In this document: positions 6,328 through 7,031 of the stretch, in pieces
Position numbering within the stretch: the stretch's first letter is position 1
Layout: every line of letters starts with the position of its first letter
DNA from: Candidatus Peregrinibacteria bacterium
GTDB lineage: Bacteria > Patescibacteriota > Gracilibacteria > UM-FILTER-43-11
Length of the DNA stretch: 7,031 bases
Direction: 5' to 3'
Assembly (NCBI GenBank): GCA_030637565.1
Contig: DAOWGG010000039.1
Coordinates: 1 to 7,031 of the forward strand
The notes under the pieces: generated by a model
What the model was told of the DNA's origin: nothing
Databases searched by the model: none
Seen by the model: only the letters and a program-made list of their open reading frames with translations
Program-made: the position numbers and the translations under genes

Positions 6328-6895
6328 TTTTTGGGCGGTTACATTGATAAATATTTTGATCGGTCACGATCAAATCAACGCATTCATCATACGGATCTTT
6401 AGGTATCGAATCAAGAACTTGTTCCTCGTAAGCGAGTGCTATTTTGAAAGGCTTTCCATCCGATTGAAAATAGCGATCGTAGAACCCTTTTCCCATTCCG
6501 ATTCGATTTCCTTTTTTATCAAATGCTAATCCTGGAGTGATTACTAGCTCAATTTCCCTATCGTGAGTTCCAGTTGGACGCTCAATCGGCTCAGGAATCC
6601 CTTGAAAGCCCTTCTGAAGTTCGATCGGCTTTTTAATGGGAACGGCCTGAAAATGACTTTTTCCTTGAACCGCTGGTAGATAAAGCTGTTTCAGTTCAGT
6701 GTATCGATCGATCAGTTCAAGCGTATCGACTTCTCCGTTTACGGAATAATAAAAAAGAACATGGGAAGCCTTTTGAAATATCGGTAGGGATTCTAGTCTC
6801 TTGATTATTCTCTCATTTTTTAAAGCTCGCTCTTTGCTGGACAGCTGAGCTCTGAACTTCAATGCCTTACTTCTAATTTTAACTTTGTCGCTCAT
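6296..6895 (-). CDS. 5-formyltetrahydrofolate cyclo-ligase (methenyl-THF synthetase)
   Basis: ATP-dependent enzyme that recycles 5-formyl-THF to 5,10-methenyl-THF. The 199-residue protein has the family's order of motifs: a basic N-terminal helix ([13 protein letters not shown], 7-19), [11 protein letters not shown] (48-58) with the conserved Glu55 region, [23 protein letters not shown] (121-143) holding the nucleotide-binding GxGxGxYDR-type loop (here GMGKGFYDR), and a closing [13 protein letters not shown] (167-179). The GMGKG loop replaces the commoner GyGGG. The last 15 or so residues (from NRPKN) extend beyond the usual end and are encoded across the start of glyA. SHMT itself makes 5-formyl-THF as a side product, so adjacency with glyA makes metabolic sense. 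The start at 6895 is 17 bases after the stop of the upstream partial gene. The symbol varies between organisms (fau, ygfA, MTHFS), so none is given. Confidence 0.93.
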   Translation of the reverse strand: MSDKVKIRSKALKFRAQLSSKERALKNERIIKRLESLPIFQKASHVLFYYSVNGEVDTLELIDRYTELKQLYLPAVQGKSHFQAVPIKKPIELQKGFQGIPEPIERPTGTHDREIELVITPGLAFDKKGNRIGMGKGFYDRYFQSDGKPFKIALAYEEQVLDSIPKDPYDECVDLIVTDQNIYQCNRPKNVRSYQKSGS

Positions 6896-6912
6896 TATTC
6901 ATAGGTGAAGAA

Positions 6913-7031
6913 CTATGAACCAAATACTTCTTTTGCCATTTCAGCCAAACCTGTTGAAGCTCCCACTTCCTCCTCTTTTGCAATCGGCTGTAATTCAATT
7001 TTTTTTACTTCTGTTACGAAGTTCACCTTTG
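6913..7031 (-). CDS. C-terminal end of an unrecognised gene (runs off right edge)
   Basis: In the minus-strand frame whose first full codon is at 7029-7027, 38 codons run without a stop to TAG at 6915-6913. The encoded tail begins KVNFVTEVKKIELQPIAK, followed by EEEVGASTGLAEMAKEVFGS; it is acidic and soluble, with no membrane segment. The other two minus frames contain stops in the same stretch, and the tight 17-base spacing to the cyclo-ligase start fits an operon, which is why I accept it as coding. I do not recognise the family from so short a tail. A C-terminal strand plus an acidic tail would be compatible with a small nucleic-acid-binding protein such as SSB, but that is only a guess. 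Confidence 0.6.
   Translation of the reverse strand, partial: KVNFVTEVKKIELQPIAKEEEVGASTGLAEMAKEVFGS

Noticed and set aside
6344..6529. Plus-strand 61-codon frame
   Set aside because: Antisense to the conserved core of the cyclo-ligase.
1..6895. Recoded TGA (glycine or tryptophan)
   Set aside because: All frames are intact under the standard code, TGA ends two genes, and Trp positions use TGG.

Overview
The window is a single-direction run of housekeeping genes. Every gene I can support lies on the minus strand, so the biological reading direction is from 7031 down to 1. In that order: the last 38 codons of an unrecognised gene, a 5-formyltetrahydrofolate cyclo-ligase, serine hydroxymethyltransferase (glyA), an exported S41/C-terminal-processing protease with S-layer-homology repeats, a Maf-family nucleotide pyrophosphatase, adenylosuccinate synthetase (purA), a CYTH-domain protein, and the first 228 codons of an FtsA-like actin-fold ATPase that runs off the left edge.

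Organism: base composition is AT-leaning and codon use is Lys/Ile/Glu-rich. Seven reading frames are intact under the standard bacterial code. TGA serves as a stop for the cyclo-ligase and CYTH genes and TGG encodes Trp, which argues against the TGA=Gly code of Gracilibacteria/Absconditabacteria. None of the start codons has a good Shine-Dalgarno sequence nearby. SLH repeats on the protease fit a cell with an S-layer-like surface. Together with a REP-like element of a style often seen in uncultured lineages, this suggests a candidate-phyla-radiation type bacterium (Peregrinibacteria-like is my guess). That placement is inference with low to moderate confidence.

Layout: genes at 7031-3353 are packed with gaps of 29 bp or less and one 32-bp overlap (cyclo-ligase/glyA), so they look like one transcription unit; the first two full genes form a folate one-carbon pair. 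A 97-bp gap (3249-3352, counting to the preferred maf start: 104 bp) carries a 64-bp double-hairpin repeat with inverted ends. After maf comes a 152-bp gap with an AT-rich palindrome and a plausible sigma70 promoter, which probably starts a second unit: purA, CYTH, FtsA-like. There purA and CYTH are 3 bp apart, and CYTH and the FtsA-like gene overlap by the 4 bases ATGA.

Functionally the region combines one-carbon metabolism, purine synthesis, nucleotide/triphosphate handling (Maf, CYTH), envelope proteolysis and cell division (FtsA-like; Maf is also linked to septation in some bacteria). I see no CRISPR array, tRNA, rRNA, transposase or clear intrinsic terminator. I did not find a convincing novel multi-gene system. 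The points most worth following are the palindromic repeat, the CYTH gene wedged between purA and ftsA, and the SLH-protease fusion.
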